A DNA stretch of 64,000 bases from Nomia melanderi (lineage: Eukaryota > Arthropoda > Insecta > Hymenoptera > Halictidae): the NCBI RefSeq assembly GCF_051020985.1, contig NC_135003.1, positions 5,883,501-5,947,500 on the forward strand, given 5' to 3'. A program made the position numbers and the translations under genes. Below the pieces are notes generated by a model, which searched no databases, was not told the origin of the DNA, and saw nothing but the letters and a program-made list of their open reading frames with translations. Below, piece by piece: positions 1-11,633 of the stretch. The stretch's first letter is position 1; every line of letters begins with the position of its first letter.

Positions 1-1900
1 CATAAAAATACATATTTGTCACGGTTTTCAAGATTTCTTCAATCCAGTGTACATTGCATCAAACTAAAGAAAATCTGTGAATTATAGTAAGTACACTGCG
101 AATCTTCATATAAATTCAACTTTTTATAAATACCATTTTTAAAAACGTAACATTGCTGTAGAAAATGACTGTTCCTAAGAAAAATTGTAAAAAGCACTAC
201 ACTTTGGATATTTCATATATTTATCGTATCGAATGCACTTTAATCTTGCACTTTCAAATTTTCCATAAATGCATAAGAATCCACAGTCTAGTAATGAGTG
301 TCAATGAAAATTTATTTCAGCGTTATAAAACATTGACTTCGAAGTTCAAACATTTTTTACATTTTGCCTCGATTAATCCCCTCAGTTTGCTCTCGTTGGA
401 TGCCACGATATTTACATTGGGCGTTAGATACCCACGTAATTAACAATCCGGATATCTAAGTGATATGTACATACCCGGCTACCCGGATAGTGTCCGGATA
501 CGCGGGTAATATGGTTACATCAGAGCCATACGTGAGGTATTAACACTAAAGACATTGGGGCCAACCCAAATTTTGCAACTTTTATTTGAAATTTAAATTT
601 TCTTCCGTTTAAGTGTAAAAGCCATATTTCAGCGATAACTCAACACTTTTGTGTATTTTGTTTCAATAATAAGATTAACACAAAAAATACAATTCCAAAC
701 TAATTAGAATTCTGTGTAGAACATTTTTGAGATGAAATGAAATTGAAAATTTTACTTAACTCGAAAAGTGAAATGTTACATGGGGGTTACTGCTCATTAT
801 AACGACTCGACAGACTCGGCTAGTGTATCATAGACCCTTCCTTCAGATTGAAAAATGAAAATAATTCAATAATTAAAAAGTGATTTATTATTTTCTAAAA
901 ATACAAAATTGAAGCAAGTTCTTTTTTCTTTGCTAACAGGTAATCAATTTTTGTACAAAATCGATATATTATTAGGTTTTTTTATATTCTAACTTCGCAA
1001 AAACGTTCTCTACATCACATTTTATTTAAAAAAAAAAAATAACTTTTGAAAAATATATAACAAAGATTCTTTTCCTAGGCATAGATTCGTTAAAACATAA
1101 AATCGAAAAATATTAATTTTCTGATGTAAAAGTGAATAGATAATTTGAATTTTGTCAATCAAAATAAATGTTACAGTAATTCCAAGAGTATCAAAGAATA
1201 AGATATCCCTGAAAGGGTAGCAACGCCATTGCGCCCTGAGACGCAGCGCGTCGATGCACCTGCAAGCTAACCGTACATCTCGTTCCTTGATGATCAATAA
1301 CTTGAACCATTCTCGTTCGTCGCTATCAACCTGTCGAATCTTAGGTTAGTTTCCTCCATCTCCTGCGTCCAATCTATAGAAATTCTATTCCAGTTTGCCT
1401 CGAACAGTAAATACAGTAGTGATCACTTGTCAAGTAAACATCAAACATTTACTTGGATTGTTTATAAAGTAAAATCGAATTCTAATGTATACAAAGCTAT
1501 CTACATCGTTGAGAATTTTAATTGAAAAGTATTGATTCATCATATTCCTTTTTTAACTACATACTTTTTAAATTGTCCATATCATGAAAGAAACGATTAA
1601 ACATTTAAGATCCTAAAAGTGTATTCTGTTAGCTCTGATATCTGTTATAAATAGCTTTGATTGCAATTTGGTCATTCATTTATTAAATATCAATTTCTAT
1701 TTCTACTTCGTAAGAAAGATGAGATTCAAAATAAACTTATACAAATCAATATCCTCTCTTTTAATCTTTTATCGATGTTGTAGGCGACTATTAACACTAG
1801 AACTGTTAACACTAGCACCAAAGGTTTAATACGATTACTATATAATCCTTATAAAAATTGTAACAATAAATTTTCTTTAGTTTCTTCATATATTCATATA
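1..1900. other. AT-rich non-coding stretch, nothing recognised
   Basis: I see no supported gene here. Open frames are 92 codons or less, have no recognisable domains and look like chance frames in AT-rich DNA. Around 440-520 there is a small CpG-bearing patch with short CCGGATA repeats. At 1791-1815 the motif TTAACACTAGAACT appears; related strings recur near 12515, 13085, 22385, 35969, 37755 and 39180 and look like the end of a dispersed repeat. Confidence 0.5.
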
Positions 1901-2109
1901 TTGGGTCATCCCACAAATAACGCGGTTTTTTATATTTCTTTTATATTTAAAAATAAAGATTAACAGGACTCTTAAAATTAGTTATAATGTATAGGTAGAA
2001 AATATATAGATAATGAAAAGGAATATATTTTAGATTAAAAACAGTTCTTCCCATTTATGTTTCAAAATAAAAGAAATATAAAAACCGCATTATTTATAGG
2101 ATGACCTAA
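1901..2109. mobile_element. mariner-like MITE with long inverted termini
   Basis: A 209 bp element bounded by the dinucleotide TA on both sides (1899-1900 and 2110-2111). The left arm 1901-1944 starts TTGGGTCATCC and the right arm 2066-2109 ends GGATGACCTAA. The arms are inverted complements over about 44 bp with few mismatches and share a GCGGTTTTT-like core. The interior is AT-rich with no coding capacity. A TA target duplication and GGTCATCC-type termini fit a non-autonomous Tc1/mariner derivative; the superfamily call is inference. Confidence 0.8.
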
Positions 2110-5100
2110 TACTACTCAAGTGAAGCTATTAATTTTTCAATATACTCGAACGTTCGACACTTTCAAGGCATCAATAATTGCGAAATAAAAAAACTAAAAC
2201 TCGACATTTTGACAGATGTGACAATTCAAGTGTTAACCCAATTACATTTTAGTCGTAAATATACATAACGTATGTATTAAACTAAAGTACAAAACTTTCT
2301 TATTAGCAAAGCTGATCAAGCTTCAAACAAACTATATCCGACCTGTATCACTCCATACAGGTAATTTTTGAGATACGGGAGGAAGAAGAAAGGGAAAGAA
2401 GGAAGGGAAGAGGTAGAAAGGCTGGAACCAGCATGTGGTCATGGTGCTCGTAAATTTCAGGGATGCCAGCGATGGGCACGTTTTTACGAGCACAGGAGCG
2501 TCGGATAAACGTGGCTCCTAATGTGGGCCTAAACCGATTTATGCGAATTAGAGGTCAGTCGTGGACAGATAATGGCCCCCTTCGGAAACCGAGCAATCCC
2601 CTACTCCACCTTCCAGTCTTCCCGCAGGTTTTACGGGGGAGATTAAATGTTATTAATGACTGCGACACCAGTGCACGTACAACATTTTGTTGACCCCTTC
2701 CACTCCCCTACAACATCATTGCTTACATATTAATTGTATTACGCAATGTTTCATATATTTTTTTTAAAGTAAATTACAAAGAACCTTTGTATGCTTCCTA
2801 TTTTTTACACCTGTAATAAAATTTGAAAGCTTCCCGAAGGTTTAATCAACTTTATTGTTACTTTTGTGCTATATTTTTATCATTTATTTGTTTTTGATTG
2901 ATGAAGTTTAATTGAATGATTTGTTTAATGTATTGAGTAGTTCAATTTTGTATGTTCAACTATCTAACTTAGTTTCACGTGTTTTTTAAGTGACTAATTT
3001 AATTCTATGTGTTTTTCGAGTATATAATTTAGAAATATAAAAGATATTACTTTTGAGTAGTATATAAGGTACATTAATTATGTATATAAAATTTCTGACT
3101 ATAAATGTGTAATATCTTCGTTTGAGACAGATGCAGAGGATATACTAGTCTCAGTTAGTTCCATTTTATTAACCTTCATCCATCACTTAAAAAAAATTGC
3201 AACAAAAATTACAGGAAAATCCTGAGAGAAAGCAATGTAAGTCCTCAAATATAGTTTCAGATGAAGACGAAATTTTTCTTATAATTAAAAATTACAGAAA
3301 CATTACTAATCGATTGGAAACATTTTGAAAGTGACAATGAGTCTAAACACGCCATAAATCAGATAACAATGTGAAGCATATCACTGTCACACAGTTTGAC
3401 TCAAAGCTCATGCAAAAATCCTTATCACCGAGACTCAGATACATGTAGATGAGTACGAGAGATAACGTCGCAAAATGCAGAAATGTCAGCACGCGTTGAA
3501 ATATTGCTATCGGCACTTGTCCCATCGTGCAAGTTAAGAGTAAAACATTTCTGTATTAATTTGTCAGTGACATGATTTTTACTATATTTACTAATCAACG
3601 AAATACAAAAATCGTTTAGACAAATAAGAAAACAGAATCAGCCAGGAAATTAAACTCAAACAGAAATTACAAGTTACCTCGTTATCTCCAGTTAAAGGAT
3701 TAAAGGTCACAAAGGACTGAAAATTAAAAGACCTAAAAGTAAAGTAAAAATGTAAGAAACTTCCATCAAGGTTTCAATGTTCTTGCGTCCTATATAACCA
3801 CGTTTACAAACGATGCATAACGTCTACAGTCTAATAATGAGAAGACAAGAGAACAAGAAGGAAACAATTCATTGCCTAATAAAGCGATTACGGAATCATG
3901 TTCTCTATAACAGCGTCTTGTATACTCGATCCAAAAGGACCCCTGAACTGTACCTTTTGAGTAATTATCCGACACTGATTCTTGTATACAGAGTGAGTCT
4001 CCTAAGATGACAACTTAAAATAACTTGTAAGTTATTCGTTGTACCAAAAAATGTTACAAACAAAAGTTATTTGATATCTAGGGGAATATACAGTGCTCTA
4101 ACCTGTTTCTTATTGCCTTACTTTTTTAAGGAGATATTAAGGTCATCTTCAGGTGTTTAAATGGAATGTCATTATTCACATCAGTCATTCAATAATAATT
4201 ATTCATTTTAAGTTCCACTTTACATAATATTTTTTTACGCAAAATTTGATGAATTATCCGAATTTGAGAAAAAATATTAGATATTCCGCTTAAAAAAACT
4301 GCAGATAACCCTAATATTTCGTTAAAGGAATAAAATAATAACAAACAAATTAGAGCACTATTTGTTAACGTCATTATAATTTCAAAATTACAAGGTATAT
4401 TCGTTTTAATACAATTGTTAAAACTATTGAATACATTGTTAATTTGTATTTACAGACTGATATTTCTTAATTTTATGCTACATAAAATGCTGCGAAAAAA
4501 ATCTGGCTTATCTGTTCTAAGCATAAACACAAACTAGAAAACTACTATCATTTTTCAATGATTACCATTTAACAAATTCTATTGAGTCGTGTAATATGAA
4601 ATATCAGATTTCATTTACTCATAAATGTTTGTACTCCTGTTGTTGTTATTCCTTTGTGTTTCATAGAACCTTTTAAACATTTCCACTGTCAACTACCAGA
4701 GTAATTTTTTGCAAAAAGTTTTTCCAAATTGTACATCATAACTTTTCCTCGCATTATGTTTTGAAAACATGCCACCAACATTCGTATAATTCTCTTATAT
4801 GAATTCAAACTTGAAAATAACGCTGTGAAAACAGCTTAAAAAATAAACAAAGCATTAAACAATTCTATGAATGAAATGACAGTTGCAACGTTAATTTATA
4901 ACATTTCATTTCTCTCTCACTAATACTTCTTTTCAAAATGAGCCGCGTAAACCCGAAACAGTAGTTTACAACGATGTCTTTAAAATGTATTAATTCCAAG
5001 CATTCAGAATTGTTCAAAAAAGGAATATATTCATTATTCGTTGCCATACGCGTTAGCAAAAGTGTATAAAATCTAATAGAGCATATTTTCATTGAATGAA

Positions 5101-5955
5101 GGTCTTGTAGAAGATCAAATAAGGTTTTCTTTTACCGCAAAATCCGACAGTTCATATTACATGACCTAATATCAATATTAAAATGTTTGAATTAGGTGCT
5201 TCTCGCAAATCGAATCGGTCCACTTCAAAGTGTGACAGCCATAAATCTTGAATAATATCGCGGTGACCAGTTCTCAAACAGCTTGAACATTCAATAAACA
5301 ACTCGAGCGACGAAACCTCCCGAAGGTAAACATTAGAAATATCGTTATGGAAATGGCCGGCAACGGAGTTTCTATAGCGTGTATCGCGACTGGAGTTCCC
5401 CATGTAACACAACGTATCGAGTTTGCGGAGTTTACTCGTGTCCCGATATACGTGGAACTCGGACTGCTTCCCAGTTCCTGAGAGCAATTACTCCTGTCTA
5501 CCATAATTACGCGGCGTTGCACCGGCGTTACAAGGTACTCGAACGTCGCTAGATAAGGTCAGGACACGGTTGCCCCCCTTATCGTCCCTGTTCCTCTCTC
5601 TGTCCACCAGCCTTTCATACTCGTCCTTTTATAGGCCGGCGTATTGTATATGATGGCATCCCGATCGATGTAAAAGCAAAATGCATCAATAATAAATAAG
5701 CAACTTCTTATAACGTTACTAATTTAAGACTGATTTAATTAGCCGTTATGCTACTAAGTTCCTTCCTTATCTATTACATTGAATTACAGTTGCTTCTCAT
5801 TACTTCGCCCATGTGAAAAGGTGCTGGCTTAAACGAATCGAAAAATATTGGAATATTAAATACTTATATAAACTTGATATTATAATTATACAATTGTATT
5901 TAAAAATCGAACAGCAGAATTATTAAAAAGGAACTGGTGAAAGTTTGCTTTGTAC
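2110..5955. other. non-coding stretch with two CpG-richer islands
   Basis: No gene supported. Islands of higher GC lie at about 2370-2700 and 5190-5660. The first begins with a purine tract (2375-2420) and holds a perfect hairpin (listed separately). The second carries overlapping minus-strand frames of 82 and 111 codons that match no family I know. At 3979-4010 there is one terminus resembling insect MITE ends (CAGAGTGAGTCTCC), with no partner end found. These islands are candidates for cis-regulatory DNA or conserved non-coding sequence, which only comparison with related genomes could show. Confidence 0.45.
2444..2493. repeat. perfect 11-bp-arm hairpin
   Basis: GTGCTCGTAAA at 2444-2454 is exactly complementary to TTTACGAGCAC at 2483-2493, with a 28-base loop. 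It sits inside the GC-richer island at 2370-2700 rather than in AT-rich DNA, so a chance match is less likely. Possible roles include a paired regulatory site or an RNA hairpin. No function is shown. Confidence 0.6.
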
Positions 5956-6140
5956 CTAACCCCTTGTCTTATGATTTATTTCTCAACTATGATCGATACA
6001 ACTACTTTGCCAGTAATAATTTATTGAAAAGAGAGAAATTCTATGTATATTCTACGTCTATGTTTGCTCTAAAGTATAATTATCGGTAACAGAAGAATAT
6101 TTAATTTGAATTCGTAAAAATTGAGTAATATTTGTGATTG
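5956..6140 (-). mobile_element. truncated TTAA-MITE, family A (copy A1)
   Basis: The left edge reads (C)TAACCCCTTGTCTTATGAT, the same terminus as the other family A copies but in the inverted orientation. The body (CAACTATGATCGATACAACTA, AATTTATTGAAAAG) aligns to the 3' half of the full copies at 17970-18220 and 44907-45157 read in reverse. The far terminus is missing: the copy runs directly into copy A2. No coding capacity. Confidence 0.65.
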
Positions 6141-6390
6141 TTAACCTCTTCACCTACAATGTCATGTCAGACTCGTGAGGAAAATTTCAAACTTCGAGAA
6201 ATCTAATATTAGTTATTTATATTTGTGAAATATAAATTAAATGTTATTGTTCTATTATTAATCATTAATCTTTGAAGTAAACACAGACATGGAATAAACA
6301 TAAAAATTGTGTCTCCTTCTAATAAATTATTAACGACAAAGTAGTTGCATCGGTCATAGCTAAGAAATTAATCATAGGGCAAGGGATTAA
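6141..6390 (+). mobile_element. TTAA-MITE, family A (copy A2)
   Basis: A 250 bp element bounded by TTAA at 6141-6144 and 6387-6390. It begins TTAACCTCTTCACCTACAAT and ends ATCATAGGGCAAGGGATTAA, imperfect inverted termini. The subterminal GTCAGACTCGTGAGG is shared with copies A5 and A7. TTAA flanks with CCC/GGG-type ends are typical of piggyBac-superfamily elements. The length and lack of a frame make it non-autonomous. Confidence 0.8.
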
Positions 6391-9300
6391 ATTCACTTTC
6401 AAATCTTCACCGCGAATCTAACACGTCGCGTAAGGTAAAGAGTTAACAACTACTCGTGGGCAAGTAAAAATATTAAAAGCGTACCTCGTTTTATTTTTTA
6501 AAGTTTTTATTTCACAGAACATTATTCAATAACCTATACTATAAATTCGCACAAATCTACAATAATACTAAACACAAGTATAATATTGTAAGTTGTTAAA
6601 AAGATAAATGAAATAGTACAGCGTTCATAGGGTTTGATGCAACATTCCTGCCTAATAATCACACTTTATCGACTTCTTTATAATAGTATCGCTTCACCAT
6701 ATCACGGGGTCATCTCGCGGTAGACCGTTATTGTTTCCCTCTTGCCGATAATAACAGAGAAGGAACAATGTAAAAACAAGCAGTCGGCCAACGAAATGAT
6801 CAAGGAATCATGTGCAGTGCTCCCTGTAATCACCATCGTTGACCACCAACCGTATTCAAATTTTACTCCTTTCATCAATTTACCTAAAGGCTGGGCTATG
6901 CGCATTGCTGCTAGTCATTTTCTACTCACAGAGTGTCAAATGTCTCCATAGCTCGTGTGTCGCGCAAGGGAACATAACTGAACCGTGTTTGGTCGTAACC
7001 AGGAACTAACAATCCAGGTTTATTCGACAAACGTGCTCTGGACTTGCGACCGGAGTTTATTCGTGACGCGATCATACGGTTAAAGCAAACTCGGCCGGAC
7101 ACTTTACTAGTAGCGCGGGTCCTCTGTACGTCAATACGGAATATGCCATTCAGAATATGACGGTGTAAACGTTAAGCTGTCTTCTGGAGGATATATAGTT
7201 TGCTGCAGAAGTCTTGGGAAAGTATGAGAAAAGTTACAAATTAGTTTGAACTAATTGTTACGTCGCAACAACATACATATACACATTTTCCGTATACACT
7301 GTAAAGCAGTTCGAAACAATCTTTAGGTCGTGCAGGTATAAGGCAAGGGGAGATTTCGAAAACTTGGAAATACCCAAACCGCTGCCTTCTGCAACTGGTT
7401 TTTTCTAACTATTGAGAAAACATTTTGTAATTCGCACCTCTATTGTGTAATGACACCCGACATTAGCTCAGGAATGTAACGCACCGAATGCATGGACTTT
7501 TCCCGCCCTTTTGAGTCCCTTTTGTTTCATTATGTTCGCGATCGTCCCGCGTGTAACACGGAACCATGTACTCAAGAATCTTTGTATCCAAATATATCGT
7601 TGTACTAAAATACGCATCTTGTTAATTATTATTCCACAATGATCAAAACCGTGAAGATGATTTTATGAAAAATTATAAAGCAGATCTGTGTATTTGTATG
7701 AATACATCAATGCGCACAGAGACGCATTGCCTAAGAATGCGCCGCAGCATCGTTAATAGCGTAAGTAGAAACAGAGTCTAATAGACAGACATACCGATCT
7801 CTTGAAGCTTGCATAGTTGGCTAATATGCAATGAACTTTTATACTTGTGGATCAAAGTCGTTTATAATATCCTTTTGCAATTTACTGTTTCTTTTAAAAT
7901 CATTTTCTGTGGAATATGTCTGTTTTTACGCTGTAAATTAGAACACTACGTGATAGTTCTTATACGCGGTCTTAATTTACGCGATCTGACTTTAGCAATA
8001 TCGAATAAAATGTACTTTTATTTTCTGAAATACCATTACCATTTCTTTCGTTTGGATATGTGAAATCTGTATTTCTGAAACTTACACCAGCTTTCCAATA
8101 TTTTGTTTTTTTTTCACTCAACGACTATCTACACGATTTTCATTTGTGTAAAACGTCCAGGTGGAACGGATCGCCGCGTAAATCGAGGGTCAGGTGTATT
8201 AGAGAAGTGAAAACTTTGCCGGTCGCGAATGTGTTAACACATTCTTGTCATGATTAACTTGTGTTTGCACTTGCATTAGCTGTTTCAATTTTTGAAACGC
8301 AAGACAATATAGAATGTTGCAAAAGCAAAATATTCAAAGTTATATAAAATACATGTCCAAAGAATCATTTCAATTCATTATGTATAAATAAAGTATACTG
8401 ACGTTTATTTAGATTGTTTCACTTTCACATTTAATTACGGAATAATAACCGGTGACATGGGATAGCTTCTGCATAAAATTACGGGTCGCGAATATGTTAA
8501 GAGCAGTACATTATCTAACTCGAACCCGCAGCAGCGCGAAGGATAAAACGGGATGGAAAGAGGATTCGTCGGTACAACGAAGCCACGGAAAAGAAAATAC
8601 CGGTAGAAGGATAGAAAGCAATAAGAAAAGGCGGAGCTAAAAGGGGAGACGGATAAGAAAGAGAACAAGTCGTCGCGGAGAAGGACGAGAAGAAGGACAC
8701 GGCGGAGGAGGTCGACACGTGATGCTGGATGAGGATGAGAGCCGAGAGGAATGCAAGAATGCATCCGGCGCACCTGCTTCAAGGCATCGGCTCAAACCGA
8801 GACGGCCTGGACCACGGTTACAGAGAATCCTTGTCCAGCGTGTGGGTGACGCTTGCACGAGCGTATCCTGTGATAGAAAAATCTTAGGCACGGATCCAAA
8901 AGAGACGGTGATCCGAAGGCCGCGCCGCACAATGCGGCCGCCTGTGGAGAAAACCCTAAAATTCGAATATTCATATAACGAAAATTGATGGTTACCAATG
9001 TGTTACTAAGTAATCCTTGCTATACAAAATTATTTTCATTTGAGATATAAAAATTTTGTGCAAATAAATTCCATGTCTCTATTTATATATCGTTGAAATC
9101 GAAATGCAAAATATTCAGTAATTAACATAAGCCTACAAAACGTGGAACGTCCGAGAACGTTATGGTTTTCGTGGTTTTCCATTCTGTGAACCTTATATTT
9201 TAACATCTTGGTCGATTTGTGTGCCACAATTTGCCACGCTGTTTTTTATTTAACATTTTACAGCTACTCCGACGTAAAAAAAATATTGTATAAGTTCAAA

Positions 9301-10700
9301 CGTCGGCATTGTCGCAGCGGTGAGGCTGTGGAATTTTGGAAGAACAAAGACGTAAAGTTCTCTCATCCTCTTTTTGTAAGATAAAAAGACTTTGATTCTC
9401 TGTTACTCCAAAGCAATCGCAGTGGCGCCGCAACGGGATCCTGTCCGTCGTGTACATTGGTTCTAAGTTCATCGGAAAAGAATTTATCAGAAGTTTACAT
9501 TGCACCAGGTTTGTTGAGACGAAGAATTCTTATATTCTACACGCTTTCATCAGTGTACTTTTTTCGATTACGCGAGCACGGCCGCGTATGCTTGTATAGT
9601 TAATATTTATTAACCCATTATATATTATATAATTAATTGAGATCATATATTATTACCCATTGTGTTATTATTATTTATTATTTTCTATGTAATGTAACCT
9701 ATTCTATATAGATATGCAGCTTTTTATATAAATATATATGTATATATACATAATTAATTATTTAATATTTATTCATTTATTATATACTTTATAACTGATT
9801 ATTATAATATCATATTTTGTCAAAAAAATGCAATATATAGGTGTTTTTAATTTTGACTGGCCAAAACGACCAAATCAACCACTGTGCGGCGATGTGAGCG
9901 ATGCGACGTACTGTTTTTATTCTTCCGACCCCGCTATTCATTTGTGCTTTAGATTTATGTTACGCTTGTACTCTGGAACACGTGTTATGCGTTCCTCAAG
10001 ATTTTACCTGTTGACTGTGGAATTTAATCTCAGAAATCTCTGATAATGCTCGCAATGAAATGGAATAATGAAGTGTATACTCGTCTAACGTAGGCCAAAT
10101 GCGCCTATAATATATTCTAACAAAAAGCTAAAGCAACACGAAGAAGAATTACATGTTTATCTGAAAAAATCAATAATTTATCGTTGAAAGAATTAGTATC
10201 ATTTTGATTTTAAAGTGACGTGTATTCTCGTCGAACGCAATTAATTGGTTAAAATAGATTACATAGTTATGTGAAGCCAGCGACGTTTCTTCCTTTCTCA
10301 TTCAATAAAGTTTCAAACATGAAATCAATATATTAGAAATGAAATGTTCTTCGTGAACAACGGTTTTGACGTTTTTCATTCTGTTCGCCAAAAAGTGGGA
10401 AATTTTGGTTTATTGTTTACTGTTGGAATATGATTGACTTTGAAGCGTTTTAAAATAAGGTTTATCAAATTTATCGATACTGAGACAGAGAACGTTATAT
10501 TATCAAGTTTGTAATCAAGTTTCTGTGTTAAGATTTATTTTGTGAACAGAATTGTTTTTCTCATAAAATGCTTTTGTAAATTGATGCTGTGAACTTCCAG
10601 TAGTTCGTGTAATTTTCTGGTTTAATTATCAATTAAAATTATATTTTGTGGTGTAAAAGACAGCTTCGTTTCAAATTGATTCAATGTAGACGAATATAAA
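6391..10700. other. non-coding stretch with CpG-richer islands
   Basis: No gene supported. GC-richer segments occur at about 6690-7200 and 8440-8990. The second is strongly purine-biased on the plus strand (about 8540-8720, GA-rich with CG dinucleotides), like the island at 42 kb. Its apparent serine/arginine-rich frames on both strands are explained by this low complexity. 9600-9830 is almost pure A/T. Similar phrases at 8213-8235 and 8483-8500 (GGTCGCGAATRTGTTAA) suggest diverged copies of a TTAA element end. Confidence 0.45.
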
Positions 10701-10882
10701 TTAACCCCTTGGCCTACACGCTATCGCGCATATATCGATATGCCGATCGCGCGAGTCATAGTAAACAAGAAGGTCGGAATTGAAGGTATTTACCACGAAT
10801 AAATAGTTTTCGCCATGGTTTTCGCTTATGGCACAAATTCCTTACCACGAGTCTCACTCGTGGTTATAGGCCAAAGGGTTAA
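10701..10882. mobile_element. TTAA-MITE, family B
   Basis: A 182 bp element flanked by TTAA at 10701-10704 and 10879-10882. The ends are inverted complements: TTAACCCCTTGGCCTACACG on the left and TATAGGCCAAAGGGTTAA on the right. The interior is unusually CpG-rich for this neighbourhood, with GCGC/ATCGAT palindromic blocks around 10725-10755. It is short and non-coding. It shares terminus logic with family A but not the body. Most likely a piggyBac-like non-autonomous element (inference). Confidence 0.78.
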
Positions 10883-11477
10883 ATAAGAACGATTATTAAT
10901 AACTAGCATCTATTAAATACAATTTTCTGGTACGTATTTTACAATTTTAACGATTAGATCTATATTTAAGCGCTTATAAAATATCTCGAAAGAAATATTG
11001 TGAATATAGACGAAATTGATAACTTACAAATGAAAAATTAATTTATCTGTCGAATTAAGAGACCTAAAGGTTTATACATAGTTGTCTTCCAAAAACAAAA
11101 CGGAAATCCGAGTGAATCAAGGGAACTGGAAATCTAGCAGGGTGAAACAGATGGACTCCAAAGAGAAGGATTCAATCAGGAAGAAAGAACAGAAATGGTA
11201 AGAAGTCCCGAGAAAAGGTGCAAAGGGTGAACAAAGAATTACCGAAGCGAGAAAGAAACGTTTTGTCTGGCTAAAAGTAAAGTTTATTGAGCTGCCGATG
11301 ATAGTTAGCGAAAACGTGTGCTACTTCCGAGCTTCTTTTCAATTTTGTTAAATTAATCAATTTGTATTCAATTTAGGAGTGGAATTAGAGTTTCAGTCAA
11401 TTTATCATTACGAATTTTTAGCAAGTACGTATGCCTCTAGTGTTTTAATTTCAAAACATAATAAAGTAATAGGATAG
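10883..11477. other. non-coding spacer
   Basis: AT-rich, with a modest purine-rich patch at about 11100-11280. No frame of interest, RNA gene or repeat recognised. Confidence 0.45.
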
Positions 11478-11633
11478 TTGAACCCCTTGCCTTATAATAA
11501 CGTGTCAGACTTGAGAAGATTTTTAATAAAATTTAAATTGTCTAGAACTTTTCTTTTTTTTTCAATAAATTATTAATGATAACATAGGTCTGTCAATTAT
11601 AGTTGAGAAATAAGTCATAGACCAATTGGTTAA
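11478..11633 (+). mobile_element. internally deleted TTAA-MITE, family A (copy A3)
   Basis: It starts TTGAACCCCTTGCCTTATAA and ends with TTAA at 11630-11633 after AGTCATAGACCAATTGG. CGTGTCAGACTTGAGAAGA and TTCAATAAATTATTAATGAT align to the two halves of the 250 bp copies, so about 95 bp of the interior is missing. One flank is TTGA instead of TTAA, consistent with decay of an old insertion. Confidence 0.72.

Noticed and set aside
5152..5522. Overlapping minus-strand frames of 82 and 111 codons
   Set aside because: They overlap in different frames, match no family I know, and lie in a GC-richer island where stops are rarer.
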